A stretch of 14,188 nucleotides of DNA from Nitrososphaerales archaeon TH5893 (GCA_014523685.1 JAATVT010000028.1:1-14188), one strand, 5' to 3'. Shown: positions 6,942 through 14,188, numbered from the stretch's first letter. Translations and numbers: made by a program. The notes: generated by a model from the letters alone, not told the origin.

Positions 6942-7814
6942 TCAAAATCGCCGCAGAACTTTTGGCTTGAGAAGTTCTGGACGCTTTTTTAGTCCTTCGA
7001 TAAGGGAAAGAATCCTCTTCCTATCATCGGGCAGTGTTCCTCCTAAAGAGTACACATTGGAAGCATGATTTGCCCGAAATACTATGGACCTCTGTGGACT
7101 TATCTGCGAAACAAGTCGTTCTAATTCGTCAAGAACTTCATAATCAGAAACAGGAATGTACGGTTCGCCAAATTTTCTTATAAACTCCTCGTATATTCCT
7201 TCTTCTAATTGCAAATTCAAAGCCGCCAAGTAGTCCGGAGACAGAACGCTCACAAGCCTAGCTGTGTCATCAATATGTTGCTTTGTGTATGTGCTTCCGC
7301 CTATACCTAGAATAACCATGCAAGATAGGACAAAATTATGGGCTTTGGCCTTTTGACATGCTTGAAGGATTCCTTTGCTTGTAGCTCCTTTCGTGATTTT
7401 CATCAATAGGGCATCGTTGCCAGTTTCAATCCCTAAATACATCATTCCCAGCCCTGCTTCTCTGAGCTTATCCAAATCAAAATCACTTTTTTGGAGCAAA
7501 TTCTTGGGCATGGCATAACAAGCAACACGTTCTAAATTGGAAAAACTAGAGTAGAGATACTTGATTATCTTTATGAGTTTATCAGTCTGGAGGTTTAAAG
7601 CATCTCCATCTGCTAAAAATATTCTCCGGGTTTCGGGATAAGCACTAGAGGTTATGTCTACCTCGGTCTTGATTTCTTCCCATTGTCGCTCCCGATATTC
7701 TTTTGTTCTATACATATTACAAAATGAACATCTATTAAAAGAGCAACCAAGAGTAACTTGAAATATTAGGGAATTAGCTTCAGACGGTGGCCTAAAGAGA
7801 GGATAGTCATACAT
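6942..7814 (-). CDS. Radical SAM protein with a CX4CX2C cluster motif
   Basis: A 290-residue radical SAM enzyme from ATG 7814. It begins YDYPLFRPPSEANSLIFQVT and then binds a [4Fe-4S] cluster through C24, C29 and C32 (GCSFNRCSFCNMY). The spacing is CX4CX2C instead of the textbook CX3CX2C. From memory this GCSxNxCxFCxMY form marks a distinct, uncharacterised branch of COG1032-like proteins. Later family features are the FLADGDALNL strand, YLGIETGNDALL with its E-T-G turn, and CMVILGIGG. No B12-binding or TRAM domain is present, and the C-terminus (SPQRSIVFRANHASN) is typical of this branch. A TTG at 7823 would add three residues. A TATA-like tract at 7851-7860 fits either start. It stands alone, so the substrate cannot be inferred. 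Confidence 0.88.
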   Translation of the reverse strand: MYDYPLFRPPSEANSLIFQVTLGCSFNRCSFCNMYRTKEYRERQWEEIKTEVDITSSAYPETRRIFLADGDALNLQTDKLIKIIKYLYSSFSNLERVACYAMPKNLLQKSDFDLDKLREAGLGMMYLGIETGNDALLMKITKGATSKGILQACQKAKAHNFVLSCMVILGIGGSTYTKQHIDDTARLVSVLSPDYLAALNLQLEEGIYEEFIRKFGEPYIPVSDYEVLDELERLVSQISPQRSIVFRANHASNVYSLGGTLPDDRKRILSLIEGLKKRPELLKPKVLRRF

Positions 7815-7850
7815 AATCTCCAAAATAGTTTACTATTGCTATTCTGCACA

Positions 7851-7860
7851 AATAAATATT
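7851..7860 (-). promoter_or_regulatory. TATA-like box of the radical SAM gene
   Basis: On the minus strand AATATTTATT lies 33-42 bases upstream of the two candidate starts (TTG 7823, ATG 7814). Transcription would begin near 7829, leaving a leader of only a few bases. It does not by itself decide between the starts. Confidence 0.35.
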
Positions 7861-8359
7861 AAGTTTTCCAAAACCGATAGCCCCTTCGCACACAGGTGTG
7901 TGATCTAATTGAGCCCCCCAAACCGGTCGTATGGTGAATATAACATAATTGGATAAGTATTGGGTCAGTTCGTCGCGAGATCTTCATCGATTGTAACTCA
8001 GTCTGGAGCAGCATTATGTCACCTCATCCCCTATTTTAGGCAGGCTATTAGCCTATTAATAGATAAGGATATCAGGTTTTCTATATTATTTCCTTTTTTG
8101 GTCAGAATAAAAACAACACTCGAACAAAATATCACATAATAATATGATGGGCTGTAGTTCTAATCAAATAAAATTTCGACTCGGCAACAGGTAAGATTCA
8201 CAACCCTTCTTGAGCTTTAATTGACCTTGCTTTGCCCCTACGTAGCACACAAGTTTTACTGCGCATATACCCGATATCGTGCGCAAGCAACGAGTATTTG
8301 TGCATCACAACTATCTAGTTACCATCTAGCTTAAAGCATTCAAGAAAAATAAAGAATCC
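7861..8359. other. Long intergenic region, no gene seen
   Basis: About 500 bases with many stops in all frames. Short inverted repeats are visible: CACAC/GTGTG near 7890-7904, GGCTA-T-TAGCC at 8043-8053 and GCGCA/TGCGC at 8261-8284. None is followed by a T-tract or matches an RNA gene I know. The region may be decayed DNA upstream of the radical SAM gene. Confidence 0.4.
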
Positions 8360-8620
8360 TTATGAACATCCTTCCATTTTCTGTATATAATATCCTGTAG
8401 ATTCTATATCCCGTTTTATCAATGGAGGGGCTTCTTGCACATGACAGAACTGGCATTCTTCTTGGGTCATCTTCTGTCCTTCCTGACCCACACTCGCTAG
8501 ATATTTCTTCCCATATTCAATTGCCTTTTCGTGGGCTGTATTTGCTTCAACAACCACATCAAAATGCATTACCTCGCCGTCTTTTCTTGTTACGTAGGTA
8601 TCATAAACTGCACATTCCAT
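8360..8620 (-). CDS. DUF2024 family protein
   Basis: A complete 86-residue small protein of the DUF2024 family (Pfam PF09630), of unknown function. The hallmark N-terminus AVYDTYVTRKDGEVMHFDVVV, the central EYGKKYLASVGQEGQ segment, and the EECQFCH motif (C56, C59, H60) are all present. So is the terminal GYYIQKMEGC. The CxxCH could bind a metal or be redox active, but this is speculation. No signal peptide is seen. ATG 8620 is the natural start, and an A/T-rich TATA tract (8643-8651) is centred about 27 bases upstream. The gene is divergent from the dehydratase operon and stands alone. Confidence 0.88.
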   Translation of the reverse strand: MECAVYDTYVTRKDGEVMHFDVVVEANTAHEKAIEYGKKYLASVGQEGQKMTQEECQFCHVQEAPPLIKRDIESTGYYIQKMEGCS

Positions 8621-8642
8621 AGGGTAGTAGCTGGACGTAACA

Positions 8643-8664
8643 ATATTTATTTATTTATATAAAA
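8643..8664 (-). promoter_or_regulatory. A/T-rich promoter tract of the DUF2024 gene
   Basis: A run of overlapping TAAATA/TATAAATA units on the minus strand. The part at 8643-8651 is centred about 27 bases before ATG 8620, the canonical position for a leaderless archaeal promoter. Confidence 0.5.
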
Positions 8665-8810
8665 CTTGATGGAAACCGAATCTACTAATATACTCTACGC
8701 GCAATTGTCGTATGATTGGACAGCTTTTTCAAGTTCGCACTCAAATACTGAGGTCTACCTTGACAATCCATATTTAGGACTAATTGGGAGATTTATTTTT
8801 ATTATAGATA

Positions 8811-8819
8811 CTTATACCG
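8811..8819 (+). promoter_or_regulatory. TATA-like box of the mevalonate-phosphate dehydratase operon
   Basis: CTTATACCG is centred about 31 bases before ATG 8845. A second A/T-rich tract (8791-8806) lies just upstream. There is no Shine-Dalgarno sequence before the ATG, consistent with a leaderless first gene. Confidence 0.4.
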
Positions 8820-8844
8820 AAAAAACAGAACTTATTCAGCAACC

Positions 8845-9993
8845 ATGCAGTTGACAAGAGAGGAAGAAAAAGGTTTGAAGGGTGACTATGGCCAAGCCTT
8901 GGCCGCGGCTTACAGAATTCTCGTGTCAATCGGAGAAGCTACAGAAGCCGAGAGATTAACAAGTATAAAATGGGCTCATCTTTCTGGAGTGAATTATAAT
9001 ACTATAGGTGACGGAGGGGCTATATTCTTGGAAAAATTTAGTGAGGATGCTCGTGCTAAGGTAAAAACTACCATCAATCCTATGGGCTTTGACAGAACCC
9101 AGCCAAATAAACTCTCCCAAAACTTCATTACAAAACAAATGAGCATAGTTAATTCCTACAAAAGACTGGGTGTAGTACCTTCGTTTTCCTGTATCCCCTA
9201 TGAGTTATTCTCAGTACCAAGGGGATCAACTGTAAGTTTTGCGGAAAGTAATGCAGCGATTTTTTCAAATTCTATGCTTGATCTCTTAACAAATAAGGAA
9301 AGTGCACTTAGCGCTCTGGCAAGCTCTGTGACAGGGAAGGCCCCCTATTCTGATCTCAGGAAAAATGAACAAAGAAGAGCAAAGTTATCCATTACACCAT
9401 CTTTTTCTCCCAAGACCGAGCTGGATTGGGGGTTACTGGGCTATTTTGCTGGTAAGATAAACAATGATAGTTGTATTAACTTCGATAATATCCCTCAACC
9501 TGACCTAAGAGGAGCAAAATCTCTCTCTGCAGCATTGGGAACCTCTGGTTCATGCGGAATGTTCACAATTAATCACGGTGAAGAAACGAAGGCAATAACT
9601 TATGAACCCAAAGACGCCAGTGCGGTTAAAGATGAACTCAGCAATTCTGAAGATGGTGATGTTATTGTCCTTGGAAGTCCACAGCTCGGAATGAATGAGC
9701 TTTCTTATCTTACCGATCTGTTAGAGGGAAGACGATTTCAGAAGCCATGCATGATTTTTTGTTCCAGAGCCGTGCATAATCGTGCATCTCATATTGGAGT
9801 TCCTGATAAACTAGCCAAGGCAGGATGTACGTTTATCTGTGATTCTTGTAGTTGCCTTACTCCCTTAATAAGCAAGGAAGAAACCGATTCCGTCATAACG
9901 AATAGCATCAAAGCTGCATATTACCTAAACCATTCTAACAAAGTCGCAGTATGCCTTAAGGACTTGAAAGCTATTATCAAAGACTATAGCTAA
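8845..9993 (+). CDS. Mevalonate 5-phosphate dehydratase, large subunit (aconitase X)
   Basis: The 382-residue catalytic subunit of an aconitase X (DUF521) enzyme. The archaeal form dehydrates mevalonate 5-phosphate to trans-anhydromevalonate 5-phosphate in the modified mevalonate pathway that makes isoprenoid lipids. Evidence is full-length family similarity: LTREEEKGLKGDYG at the start, SFSCIPYE (C116), SFAESNAAIFSNS (131-143), TNKESALSALASSVTGK, and the C-terminal FCSRAVH (C306) and CDSCSCLTP (C332, C335, C337). Several of these cysteines should ligate the Fe-S cluster. The small subunit follows 21 bases downstream. Related AcnX enzymes act on hydroxyprolines. The split two-subunit form, the motif pattern and the archaeal setting favour mevalonate 5-phosphate, but this is not proven by sequence. 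The start ATG follows a TATA-like box; a 62-codon frame before it is not credible. Confidence 0.9.
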   Translation: MQLTREEEKGLKGDYGQALAAAYRILVSIGEATEAERLTSIKWAHLSGVNYNTIGDGGAIFLEKFSEDARAKVKTTINPMGFDRTQPNKLSQNFITKQMSIVNSYKRLGVVPSFSCIPYELFSVPRGSTVSFAESNAAIFSNSMLDLLTNKESALSALASSVTGKAPYSDLRKNEQRRAKLSITPSFSPKTELDWGLLGYFAGKINNDSCINFDNIPQPDLRGAKSLSAALGTSGSCGMFTINHGEETKAITYEPKDASAVKDELSNSEDGDVIVLGSPQLGMNELSYLTDLLEGRRFQKPCMIFCSRAVHNRASHIGVPDKLAKAGCTFICDSCSCLTPLISKEETDSVITNSIKAAYYLNHSNKVAVCLKDLKAIIKDYS

Positions 9994-10014
9994 AAGAAGC
10001 AGGCTAACCTTACC

Positions 10015-10437
10015 ATGTGTCTCGTCATTAAATGTAGAAAAATTGTTGGGGGGTTGGGTTTCGGGCAATGTCTTGTCACGAGACAACCAATTAATTTTCT
10101 GACAATGCTAGATCCCGAGACGGGGATTTTTCATGATCTGGAACACGAGCTACATGGCAGATCCCTAAAGTCCAAAGTCTTGGTTTTTCCTAAGGCAATT
10201 GGTAGCAGCGTAGGGGCCTATGTGCTATACTCGCTAAAAAATAAGGGACTTGCCCCTACAGCAGTAATCTGCACCAGTCTGATCGACATCATAACTGCTT
10301 CTGCATGCGCCATATCTGAAATTCCGGCAGTCGATATGAAAGGTCAACGATTTGAATCAAAGTCAATAATAAGACAAGGGACCCAAGTTCTGGTTGATGC
10401 TGACAGTTGTCATATCGAAATTATCAAAAAACATTAA
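10015..10437 (+). CDS. Mevalonate 5-phosphate dehydratase, small subunit (DUF126)
   Basis: The 140-residue swivelling subunit that completes the aconitase X-type dehydratase. Family landmarks are GGLGFGQCLVTRQPINFL at the N-terminus, HGRSLKSKVLVFP (48-59), then GSSVGAYVLY (63-72), whose serine pair sits where the family has its active-site serine, and EIPAVDM before the last strand. Length is normal for a separate DUF126 subunit. ATG 10015 is 21 bases after the large-subunit stop, on the same strand, so the two form an operon; no strong ribosome binding site is visible between them. The segment CTSLIDIITASACA departs somewhat from the usual family wording but keeps the hydrophobic pattern. 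The decarboxylase that acts next in the pathway is not in this window. Confidence 0.88.
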   Translation: MCLVIKCRKIVGGLGFGQCLVTRQPINFLTMLDPETGIFHDLEHELHGRSLKSKVLVFPKAIGSSVGAYVLYSLKNKGLAPTAVICTSLIDIITASACAISEIPAVDMKGQRFESKSIIRQGTQVLVDADSCHIEIIKKH

Positions 10438-10802
10438 TCTGAGAGTATGACACTAGCCATACGCATGGCAATTGACGGGCAAACTGACCGCTGCATTAAG
10501 GCGGAATGAGGATCAAGTCCATGCTAACATAAAGAGGACAGTCGGAATTAGTATGGAATTCAGGCGATATATACAGCACTATCTCTTGACAAGGTCGTTC
10601 GAAAGGTTATGTTTGTCAGTCAGTTTATTTATTCATAGATCTGGAGTCTTCAAACAAGATTTAAAAAAATCGCAAACCAAGTTCTTATTGGACACAGTAC
10701 GCTAGGTTGCTATAACTCTCTCTGTGAAATGTATACATGGATTGTCATATTAATCATAATAGGCCTTCCTTCAATTCGATCATATCAATTTAAAGGAGTC
10801 TG
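10438..10802. other. Intergenic region between convergent lipid genes
   Basis: A 77-codon plus-strand frame from a TTG at 10472 has a basic, unremarkable composition, no promoter at the right distance and no recognisable motif, so I do not call it. A 20-codon frame from ATG 10447 is equally weak. No clear terminator hairpin is seen for either flanking gene. Confidence 0.4.
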
Positions 10803-11870
10803 TTAACGCTCTCTTTTTCCGTTTACAAACTCCAAGAAATTCTCTTTTGCTTTTGTGTAAGGCATTTGAATTGGGGGATGCTTAAAGCAGTATGCAGATA
10901 TGCTTTCAATGGATCCTGCGATACCTCTATTGATGGCAAGTTTCAATCCTCTAATTGCATCAATCATGACGCCTGCGCTATTATATGCATCCACTACCCG
11001 TAGCTTCAGATCTAGCTCAATTGGAATGTTCCCAAAAGACCTGCCCTTCATATACACATAACAAACCTTGTCGTTATGCAGAAAGCTAACGTAATCCGAT
11101 GGTCCTATTCTCATAGGGATCTCATAAGGAGCCATAGCCTCTACTGCGCTAGTCTTGCTGATTCTCTTATCCTCTAGTCTCTCCTCATCCAGCATATTAT
11201 AAAAGTCCATGTCTCCTCCAATATTGAGTTGATAGGTTTGGTCGACCTTTATACCTCTGTCAACGAAAAGCTTCACCAAAGTCTTGTGGACTACGGTGGC
11301 GCCAAGCTGACTCATAACATCATCTCCCGCGCAAGCTGTGTTTTTACTTTGAAAGGCTTGCTGCCACTTCGAAGTAGAAGCGATGAATACTGGAATTGCA
11401 TTTATGAATCCTACTCCAGTCTCTAGACATTGATCTGCATAATATTGGGTAGCCAATCTACTGCCTACAGGCAAATAGTTCAAGAGAACATCGGCCTTAG
11501 AATCCTTCAATACCTGCGCTACATTAACCGTAGGCTTATCTGAAATTCTAACCTTCTCACTTAGGTGTCTCCCCACACCGTCTAATACTTCAGCCTTTCT
11601 TACCGGGACATCTAGCTTCTCAACGTTGTAGATTTTGGGAGTATTGTTAGGGATAGAGAACAGTGCCTCAGAAAGATCTCGATCTACTTTAGAATCTACA
11701 ACATCGAAAGCAGCCACAAACTCAATGTCCCCAGGTTCAAAGCCCCCTATGTTGTAAGCAGTCAGCCCTATCGGATCATTCTTATTACTAACGTAGTATT
11801 GGATGCCTTGAACAAGAGCAGAGGCACAATTTCCGACCCCTGCTATGGCAACACGTATTTTCTTTGACAT
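10803..11870 (-). CDS. ino1: Inositol-3-phosphate synthase (myo-inositol-1-phosphate synthase)
   Basis: The 355-residue NAD-dependent enzyme converts glucose 6-phosphate to inositol 3-phosphate, the precursor of archaetidylinositol headgroups and other inositol compounds. The N-terminal Rossmann motif is GVGNCASAL (11-19). Other family blocks are LLNYLPVGS, GVGFINAIPVFIAS, AGDDVMSQLGATVVH, LNIGGDMDFYNM with the catalytic-core lysines just after it, and the C-terminal DAYNSAGVMIDAIR. The length matches the short archaeal/actinobacterial type rather than the longer eukaryotic one. ATG 11870 is supported by a TATA-like box about 24 bases upstream. It is transcribed toward the dehydratase operon, so the two lipid genes are neighbours but not co-transcribed. 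A pair of 12-bp direct repeats lies upstream of the promoter. Confidence 0.95.
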   Translation of the reverse strand: MSKKIRVAIAGVGNCASALVQGIQYYVSNKNDPIGLTAYNIGGFEPGDIEFVAAFDVVDSKVDRDLSEALFSIPNNTPKIYNVEKLDVPVRKAEVLDGVGRHLSEKVRISDKPTVNVAQVLKDSKADVLLNYLPVGSRLATQYYADQCLETGVGFINAIPVFIASTSKWQQAFQSKNTACAGDDVMSQLGATVVHKTLVKLFVDRGIKVDQTYQLNIGGDMDFYNMLDEERLEDKRISKTSAVEAMAPYEIPMRIGPSDYVSFLHNDKVCYVYMKGRSFGNIPIELDLKLRVVDAYNSAGVMIDAIRGLKLAINRGIAGSIESISAYCFKHPPIQMPYTKAKENFLEFVNGKRER

Positions 11871-11890
11871 GAAAGACTATAACAGACACT

Positions 11891-11898
11891 ATTTAACG
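11891..11898 (-). promoter_or_regulatory. TATA-like box of ino1
   Basis: The minus-strand box CGTTAAAT is centred about 24 bases before ATG 11870, which fits a leaderless transcript. Confidence 0.45.
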
Positions 11899-11921
11899 TA
11901 ATTACTAATATAGGTATCTTC

Positions 11922-11970
11922 TATTATGTGGTAATGTTTGCTAAGTACTCGAACTTTATATTATGTGGTA
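11922..11970. repeat. 12-bp direct repeat upstream of ino1
   Basis: TATTATGTGGTA occurs at 11922-11933 and at 11959-11970, start to start 37 bases. The copies lie about 52-100 bases upstream of the ino1 start codon, beyond the TATA box. Placement fits an activator or repressor site. The spacing is about 3.5 helical turns, so the two copies would not lie on the same face of the DNA. Chance cannot be excluded in A/T-rich DNA. Confidence 0.5.
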
Positions 11971-12072
11971 TGGCTCGTCAAATAAGTCATAAAATTGCAT
12001 GTGTTTTGCCGCATTGATATGTCGATATGTATTAGCATGAAATCAAAAAATACAGGAATTCTTGGAGCAATG

Positions 12073-12288
12073 TTACTCAAGGTCACGACATAGGAGCCAA
12101 AAGGGAAAACAAATCAAGTCAATGAGAAGATCGATCTCGATCCCAAAAGTTGGATATAAATTTTGGGGAGAATGATTGTGGTTAATACACGATGGTAAAT
12201 CAAATAGCGTTTGCAACGACTTCTTTGCCTTCCATTCAGCTACAACAAGAGACGTTATCTTTGTAAATAACAAGGTATTATTAGGCAT
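12073..12288 (-). CDS. Possible small hypothetical protein
   Basis: A 71-codon frame from ATG 12288 (MPNNTLLFTKITSLVVAEWK at the start, LLIDLICFPFWLLCRDLE at the end). I do not recognise it. It has no known motif; the last 20 residues are hydrophobic and could form one membrane helix. Its main support is a good TATA-like box (12311-12322) centred about 27 bases before the ATG, the spacing seen for other genes here. It sits between ino1 and the HAD gene, on the same strand as both. It may equally be a chance frame or a remnant of a longer gene. Confidence 0.25.
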   Translation of the reverse strand: MPNNTLLFTKITSLVVAEWKAKKSLQTLFDLPSCINHNHSPQNLYPTFGIEIDLLIDLICFPFWLLCRDLE

Positions 12289-12310
12289 GTTATTTTTATA
12301 GCAAACTATC

Positions 12311-12322
12311 TTTTTATAAAAT
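12311..12322 (-). promoter_or_regulatory. Strong TATA-like box without a confirmed gene
   Basis: The minus-strand sequence TTTATAAAAAGA is one of the best TATA matches in the window. It is downstream of the HAD gene and 27 bases before the ATG at 12288. The plus strand reads TTTTTATAAA, so the box may be bidirectional; the plus-strand ATG at 12330 opens only a frame antisense to the HAD gene. Confidence 0.35.
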
Positions 12323-12418
12323 TGATTTTATGAAATTTAATCTGGGCACAGTGGCCTACAGGCATCCAATGTCTCAAAAACCTGCAAATAAGCAGGATTA
12401 TAGATTGATAAATTTAAT

Positions 12419-12976
12419 TCATAATAGTAGATCCACTTCCATTAATGAACCCACCCTTATAGGCCACCGAAAATACTTATTCCATGGTTGGTCGAAAAGT
12501 ATGCCAACTTTAGGAGGGACTAACCCTATCAAATTGCTTGGTGCATCATCAACAATAATGTCATATGGGTAATCTGATTTCGGAATATCATCGTACACAA
12601 ACAATAGATCGTCTGAGAAGATGTCGTAGCGGTCAAGCCATTTTGCCACGAATGGAACGGTCTCTCTGTCTCTTTTTGTCATAATCGATATCCTATACCC
12701 TTTCCTGTGGATGCTTCTAGTAACCTCCCCCAGTCTATCACCAGTTGGTGGAATTTCCAACCACCTATGTTTCCAAATATCATTAAACAAACATGAAATA
12801 TTGGAAGGTGAGATAGGCAGAATTAAGGAAACATCCCATGAGCTAATTTCAGATTTTGAGATGCGAGCACCAGTTCTGATGTTATATTCGTCTGTCCATA
12901 CGATCATAGTGTCTGCTAGAACAGAATCAACATCAATAGCCAAAGTCTTGGTTGGTCCAATTCCCGACATGCTCAT
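12419..12976 (-). CDS. HAD-family 5'-nucleotidase-like hydrolase
   Basis: A 185-residue HAD-superfamily protein resembling the 5'(3')-deoxyribonucleotidase (NT5C) group. Motif I is AIDVDSVLAD (nucleophile D15, acid/base D17), motif II is SIMTKRD (T100), a lysine at K133 may serve motif III, and the acidic pair of motif IV is VDDAP (D143, D144). The tail LFDQPWNKYF (160-169) is characteristic of this group. A small cap fits between motifs I and II. Motif I has serine where most members have glycine (DxDGVL). It likely hydrolyses a small phosphate ester in the cytosol; the substrate is not determined. ATG 12976 and ATG 12970 are both possible. A TATA-like tract at 12988-12996 fits the second slightly better. 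Confidence 0.82.
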   Translation of the reverse strand: MSMSGIGPTKTLAIDVDSVLADTMIVWTDEYNIRTGARISKSEISSWDVSLILPISPSNISCLFNDIWKHRWLEIPPTGDRLGEVTRSIHRKGYRISIMTKRDRETVPFVAKWLDRYDIFSDDLLFVYDDIPKSDYPYDIIVDDAPSNLIGLVPPKVGILFDQPWNKYFRWPIRVGSLMEVDLLL

Positions 12977-12987
12977 AATAAACCAGA

Positions 12988-12996
12988 TTTAAAAAA
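12988..12996 (-). promoter_or_regulatory. TATA-like tract of the HAD gene
   Basis: The minus-strand tract TTTTTAAAT lies 12-20 bases before ATG 12976 and 18-26 bases before ATG 12970. Usual archaeal spacing favours the second ATG, but the difference is too small to settle the start. Confidence 0.35.
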
Positions 12997-13291
12997 ATAA
13001 TAATCTATGCTTTGTTCCTCGGCAAATTGATGCGCAGCCTTGGCAATTGCACCCCCTAAAGGTCAGTTTAAGACAAAACCACAATCTAATGATGACAATC
13101 TCCCATGGCACTTCCTTCAACCCGACGTATACTAGAACCATAAAATAACTGTCTCACATATTTGGTTTCCAGTACATCGTAGTTGATTCAAGACCTATAT
13201 GTAAATATTCTTTCGATTTAAGTGTCTCGAATCGTCTGACCCTGCTCAAATCAATTTTTCCTAATCATTAGATAGACAACATTAGTTGGAT
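12997..13291. other. Intergenic region between divergent genes
   Basis: No open frame or RNA gene seen. It carries the upstream regions of the HAD gene (minus) and the membrane protein (plus). No good TATA box is placed for a start at 13286 or 13292. Confidence 0.4.
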
Positions 13292-13696
13292 ATGCATGAT
13301 CGGAACCACAATTTTGTGAATTTAAATTATGAAGGAGCATATTTCAAATCAAGTCACGCAGTTAGTGATTTCCCAGTTAATACAACCCAAACTAGATATC
13401 CATTTATGATAGCTATCGGAACTATACATAGCATCATGAACAACAAAGTTTTCCTTTTGAATACTACTATGGCCATATTGGTTTTGTTTTTCTTTATCGC
13501 TATCCTAAGCGGCTTGATTTTGCTAACTATGATTGTCCTTTTTTCATTAGGAGAAAATTATGCGATAGAGGCCCTAATTGGCGCGGTATTGATTTCATGC
13601 CTCGCTACGGTTTTATTTTTAGTGAAGGTGTTAGTACCGATGTACGATAAGATGTGTCCCTTACCAATTGCAAATCCAACTTCAAAAGATAACTGA
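13292..13696 (+). CDS. Small two-helix membrane protein of unknown function
   Basis: The 134-residue frame from ATG 13292 (TTG 13286 would add two residues) has two clear membrane helices. The first is LLNTTMAILVLFFFIAILSGLILLTMIVLF and the second ALIGAVLISCLATVLFLVKVLV, followed by a short polar tail. The first 48 residues are polar, rich in Asn, His and Ser, and show no domain. An internal ATG at 13436 would give an 86-residue protein that starts just before the first helix. A TATA-like stretch (13402-13410) is 26-34 bases before it, so that shorter start may be the true one. I do not recognise the family. It has no operon partner. Confidence 0.55.
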   Translation: MHDRNHNFVNLNYEGAYFKSSHAVSDFPVNTTQTRYPFMIAIGTIHSIMNNKVFLLNTTMAILVLFFFIAILSGLILLTMIVLFSLGENYAIEALIGAVLISCLATVLFLVKVLVPMYDKMCPLPIANPTSKDN

Positions 13697-14188
13697 GTAA
13701 AGGTTCCATATTCGTAGAGTTTGAGATGATTACCCGTTGATAAGGAGCAGATGAACTAAATTGTTCATGAGACCACTAGAGTTGCATAGCTATCTTGCAT
13801 ACAATAGAACATTTTGGGGTAAATCAAAGATAGGCAATCTTAGCCTTGGGTTAATGTTTTGGGCAAAACCAATAGGCCAGATGATTTGTCTAGCCGCATA
13901 GTATCTTAAATTCTGCATTGTATGGGATCACCTGTGATTCACTTGCAGAGTCGCGTTCTCACATGAAAATAAAATCTAATTTGAAAATATGATAAAATCT
14001 GCCAAATATACGCCACATGCCAAAGATCCATGTCATTGAAAAGTATGACTTAAAAATAGACCTAAGGGTCAAAGTTCCCTCAACGCATTCAATCCATTAC
14101 TTCACAACTAAATCTATTCAAGTCATATTTGGTGTAGATATCTAGCCTACGCCAGTAGGCCTCTGATGTTCTTTGTGTTCTAACTTCA
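13697..14188. other. Intergenic region at window end, no supported gene
   Basis: No complete gene is visible. Two short perfect hairpins occur: ATGAAC/GTTCAT around a six-base loop (13751-13768), and GCCTAC/GTAGGC around GCCA (14145-14160). A minus-strand frame of 32 codons is open at the window edge and stops at 14089. It could be the tail of a gene outside the window, but it is too short to judge. Confidence 0.4.

Noticed and set aside
8666..8854. 62-codon plus-strand frame before the dehydratase operon
   Set aside because: It overlaps the well-supported start of the large subunit, its own start has no correctly placed promoter, and the composition is not protein-like.
10472..10705. 77-codon plus-strand frame after the small subunit
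   Set aside because: It needs a TTG start without promoter or ribosome site, shows no motif and matches no family I know.
12330..12572. 80-codon plus-strand frame
   Set aside because: Its second half is antisense to the HAD gene, and the first 30 codons alone have no recognisable content.
14089..14187. 32-codon minus-strand frame open at the window edge, containing the hairpin at 14145-14160
   Set aside because: It is too short to separate from chance and has no recognisable motif. It could be a gene tail only if sequence beyond the window extends it.
1..14188. CRISPR array, transposon ends, integrase or defence cluster
   Set aside because: No regularly spaced repeats, no long terminal inverted repeats and no matching protein families were seen on either strand.

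Overview
The window looks like a chromosomal segment from an ammonia-oxidising thaumarchaeon of the Nitrososphaera/Nitrosocosmicus kind. This is inferred from the gene content and style, not from a marker gene. Archaeal signs are a TFIIB-type transcription factor, both subunits of the aconitase X-type mevalonate 5-phosphate dehydratase, a short NAD-dependent inositol-phosphate synthase, and a PP1/PP2A-type phosphatase. The DNA is AT-rich. Several start codons lie 20-35 bases behind a TATA-like box with no Shine-Dalgarno sequence, as expected for leaderless archaeal mRNA. Intergenic stretches are long (300-550 bases) and hold decayed genes, so coding density is low.

Layout: 1-388 is non-coding apart from a promoter. 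389-1336 (+) is a serine/threonine phosphatase. It converges, with one base between the stop codons, on a TFB gene at 1338-2282 (-). An imperfect hairpin lies at 2468-2504, followed by a small ribbon-helix-helix-like protein at 2697-3125 (+). Next come a probable gene relic at 3158-3348 and an intronless tRNA-Ile(GAU) at 3581-3654. A four-helix membrane protein gene at 3806-4225 (-) is broken by two small indels. A 25-bp palindrome and an 11-bp direct repeat precede an orphan sensor histidine kinase at 4706-6589 (+).

The second half holds a radical SAM protein at 6942-7814 (-) and a DUF2024 protein at 8360-8620 (-). Divergent from the latter is the two-gene mevalonate-phosphate dehydratase operon at 8845-10437 (+). 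It converges on inositol-1-phosphate synthase at 10803-11870 (-). The last genes are a HAD-family nucleotidase-like protein at 12419-12976 (-) and a two-helix membrane protein ending at 13696 (+). The tail to 14188 has no gene I can support.

Functional reading: the dehydratase pair supplies the archaeal isoprenoid (modified mevalonate) pathway and the inositol-phosphate synthase supplies the inositol headgroup. The 8845-11870 stretch therefore carries two routes into membrane lipid synthesis, on opposite strands with separate promoters. The other genes are mostly single-gene units (phosphatase, TFB, orphan kinase, RHH-like protein) typical of regulatory and accessory content. I saw no CRISPR array, transposase, integrase or defence system. 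The most informative unusual item is the membrane-protein pseudogene, whose two lesions can be located to the base.
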